Origin: Streptomyces sp. WM6378
GTDB lineage: Bacteria > Actinomycetota > Actinomycetes > Streptomycetales > Streptomycetaceae
Assembly: GCF_001279695.1 (NCBI RefSeq)
Contig: NZ_LGDD01000065.1
Span: 1-6,311, forward strand
Direction: 5' to 3'
Length of the DNA: 6,311 bases
Shown here: one piece after another, positions 5,661 to 6,311 of the stretch
Layout: the number at the start of each line of letters is the position of its first letter
How positions within the stretch are numbered: position 1 is the stretch's first letter
Position numbers and translations under genes: made by a program
The notes under the pieces: generated by a model
The model's database searches: none
What the model was told of the DNA's origin: nothing
What the model saw: only the letters and a program-made list of their open reading frames with translations

Positions 5661-5666
5661 GTCAAG

Positions 5667-6311
5667 GTGGCTACGACGAAGATCGACCGGGCGCAGGTCG
5701 CCGACACCGCGCTGAGGCTCCTCAACGAGCTGGGCCTGGACGGGCTCACGCTGCGCGCCATCGCGAAGGAGCTCGGCGTCCAGGCCCCGGCGCTGTACTG
5801 GCACTTCAAGAACAAGCAGGCTCTGATCGACGAGATGGCGACGGTCATGTACCGCCGGATGACCGCCGACGGCGTGCCCGGCACGGACTGCGACAGCTGG
5901 CAGGAAGGGGTCCGCGCCTTCAACCGGGCCCTGCGCGCGATGCTGCTCGCGTACCGCGACGGCGCGAAGGTGTACGGAGGCGCGCGCTTCACCGGCACCG
6001 ACCACGCGCAGTCCATGGAGGCGTACCTCGGCATGATGCTGGAGGCGGGCTTCGAATTCCGTGGCGCGGTACGGGCCGCGATGACGACGTACCACTACAC
6101 GATGGGGTTCGTCGAGGAGGAGCAGGGCTCGGAGCCGCGGCCGGGCGAGCGGGGGCGGGGCGTCGACGTGGCGGAGCGGGCGGAACTGCTCGCGGCGTAT
6201 CCGCTGGCCGCGGCGGCGGGGGCGGAGATGTTCGAGGGGTTCGACGAGCGGTTCGAGGAGGGGTTGGGGGTGGTGGTGGCGGGGATCGAGGCGGTGTATT
6301 TGGCTGGGGGG
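5667..6311 (+). CDS. TetR-family repressor, tetracycline-repressor-like (3' end outside window)
   Basis: 215 codons are open from GTG 5667 to the window edge with no stop. The ending ...VVAGIEAVYLAGG looks like the last helix, so only a few residues should be missing. Residues 5-57 (KIDRAQVADTALRLLNELG..., then LTLRAIAKELGV, then PALYWHFKNKQALIDEM) align closely and without gaps to the DNA-binding domain of the tetracycline repressor, including the recognition segment P-x-LYWH-x-KNK. The rest, with MTTYHYTMGFVEEEQ (about 138-152), fits the TetR C-terminal ligand domain. The residue aligned to tetracycline-contacting His64 of TetR is Thr66, so tetracycline need not be the inducer. TAA at 5655-5657 closes the frame upstream, and no other start is near. 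There is no Shine-Dalgarno; a leaderless mRNA is likely. It probably represses the divergent monooxygenase and itself through the two palindromes between them. Confidence 0.9.
   Translation, partial: MATTKIDRAQVADTALRLLNELGLDGLTLRAIAKELGVQAPALYWHFKNKQALIDEMATVMYRRMTADGVPGTDCDSWQEGVRAFNRALRAMLLAYRDGAKVYGGARFTGTDHAQSMEAYLGMMLEAGFEFRGAVRAAMTTYHYTMGFVEEEQGSEPRPGERGRGVDVAERAELLAAYPLAAAAGAEMFEGFDERFEEGLGVVVAGIEAVYLAGG

Larger units (their letters stand above)
5636..5665 (-). promoter_or_regulatory. Monooxygenase promoter
   Basis: On the minus strand a perfect -35 TTGACA (+ 5660-5665) is followed after 18 bp by CATGCT (+ 5636-5641), a near match to TANNNT. Seven nt further is the ATG at 5628, so transcription should begin at or beside that A, giving a leaderless mRNA. 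The palindrome at 5644-5658 fills the spacer, as expected for a repressed promoter. Confidence 0.6.

Noticed and set aside
4909..5715. Plus-strand 268-codon frame covering the divergent promoter region
   Set aside because: It is antisense to the monooxygenase, runs through the tetR start in another frame and has no motif.
1..6311. Mobile element, phage, CRISPR or toxin-antitoxin signature
   Set aside because: No transposase, integrase, terminal repeats, spaced direct-repeat array or toxin-antitoxin pair could be seen. The Uma2 fold is nuclease-like but no partner gene suggests a defence system.

Overview
The window looks like chromosomal DNA from a Streptomyces or a close actinomycete relative. 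G+C is very high, third codon positions are almost all G or C, GTG starts are common, and every recognisable gene belongs to a family typical of that genus. The base composition is uniform, apart from short A/T-rich islands at promoters.

Layout. Positions 1-287 (+) are the last 94 codons of a stand-alone acyl-CoA mutase catalytic subunit (isobutyryl-/methylmalonyl-CoA mutase large-subunit type). Positions 366-1022 (+) encode a LysE/RhtB-superfamily exporter resembling the leucine exporter LeuE, with a perfect inverted repeat directly before its ATG. Positions about 1045-1527 (+) are a 5'-truncated Uma2-family (DUF820) endonuclease gene. It is followed at 1620-2204 (+) by an intact paralogue with a strong ribosome binding site, so this is a decayed tandem duplication. 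Convergent to it, 2223-3356 (-) encodes an integral-membrane acyltransferase-3 protein. Positions 3566-4054 (-) encode a MarR-family regulator. Positions 4090-5628/5640 (-) encode an FAD-dependent aromatic-hydroxylase-type monooxygenase. Positions 5667-6311 (+, running off the window) encode a TetR-family regulator whose DNA-binding domain closely resembles the tetracycline repressor itself.

How the genes may work together. The best-defined unit is the divergent tetR/monooxygenase pair. Its short control region has two 15-bp palindromes with identical arms (CTTAAC-N3-GTTAAG), centred 36 bp apart. One lies over both promoters and the other lies inside the first codons of the monooxygenase. Both genes look leaderless. 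This has the layout of a repressor-controlled, ligand-inducible detoxification or tailoring oxygenase. The MarR gene lies 35 bp downstream on the same strand. It has its own candidate leaderless promoter with a palindrome in the spacer, so a second sensor may be coupled to the same operon. The mutase, exporter, Uma2 and acyltransferase genes show no clear functional link to this pair.

I see no CRISPR array, insertion sequence, tRNA, rRNA or phage signature, and no convincing new multi-gene system. The interest lies in regulatory architecture, the broken Uma2 duplicate, and an oxygenase of unknown substrate. All family assignments come from reading motifs, not from database searches.
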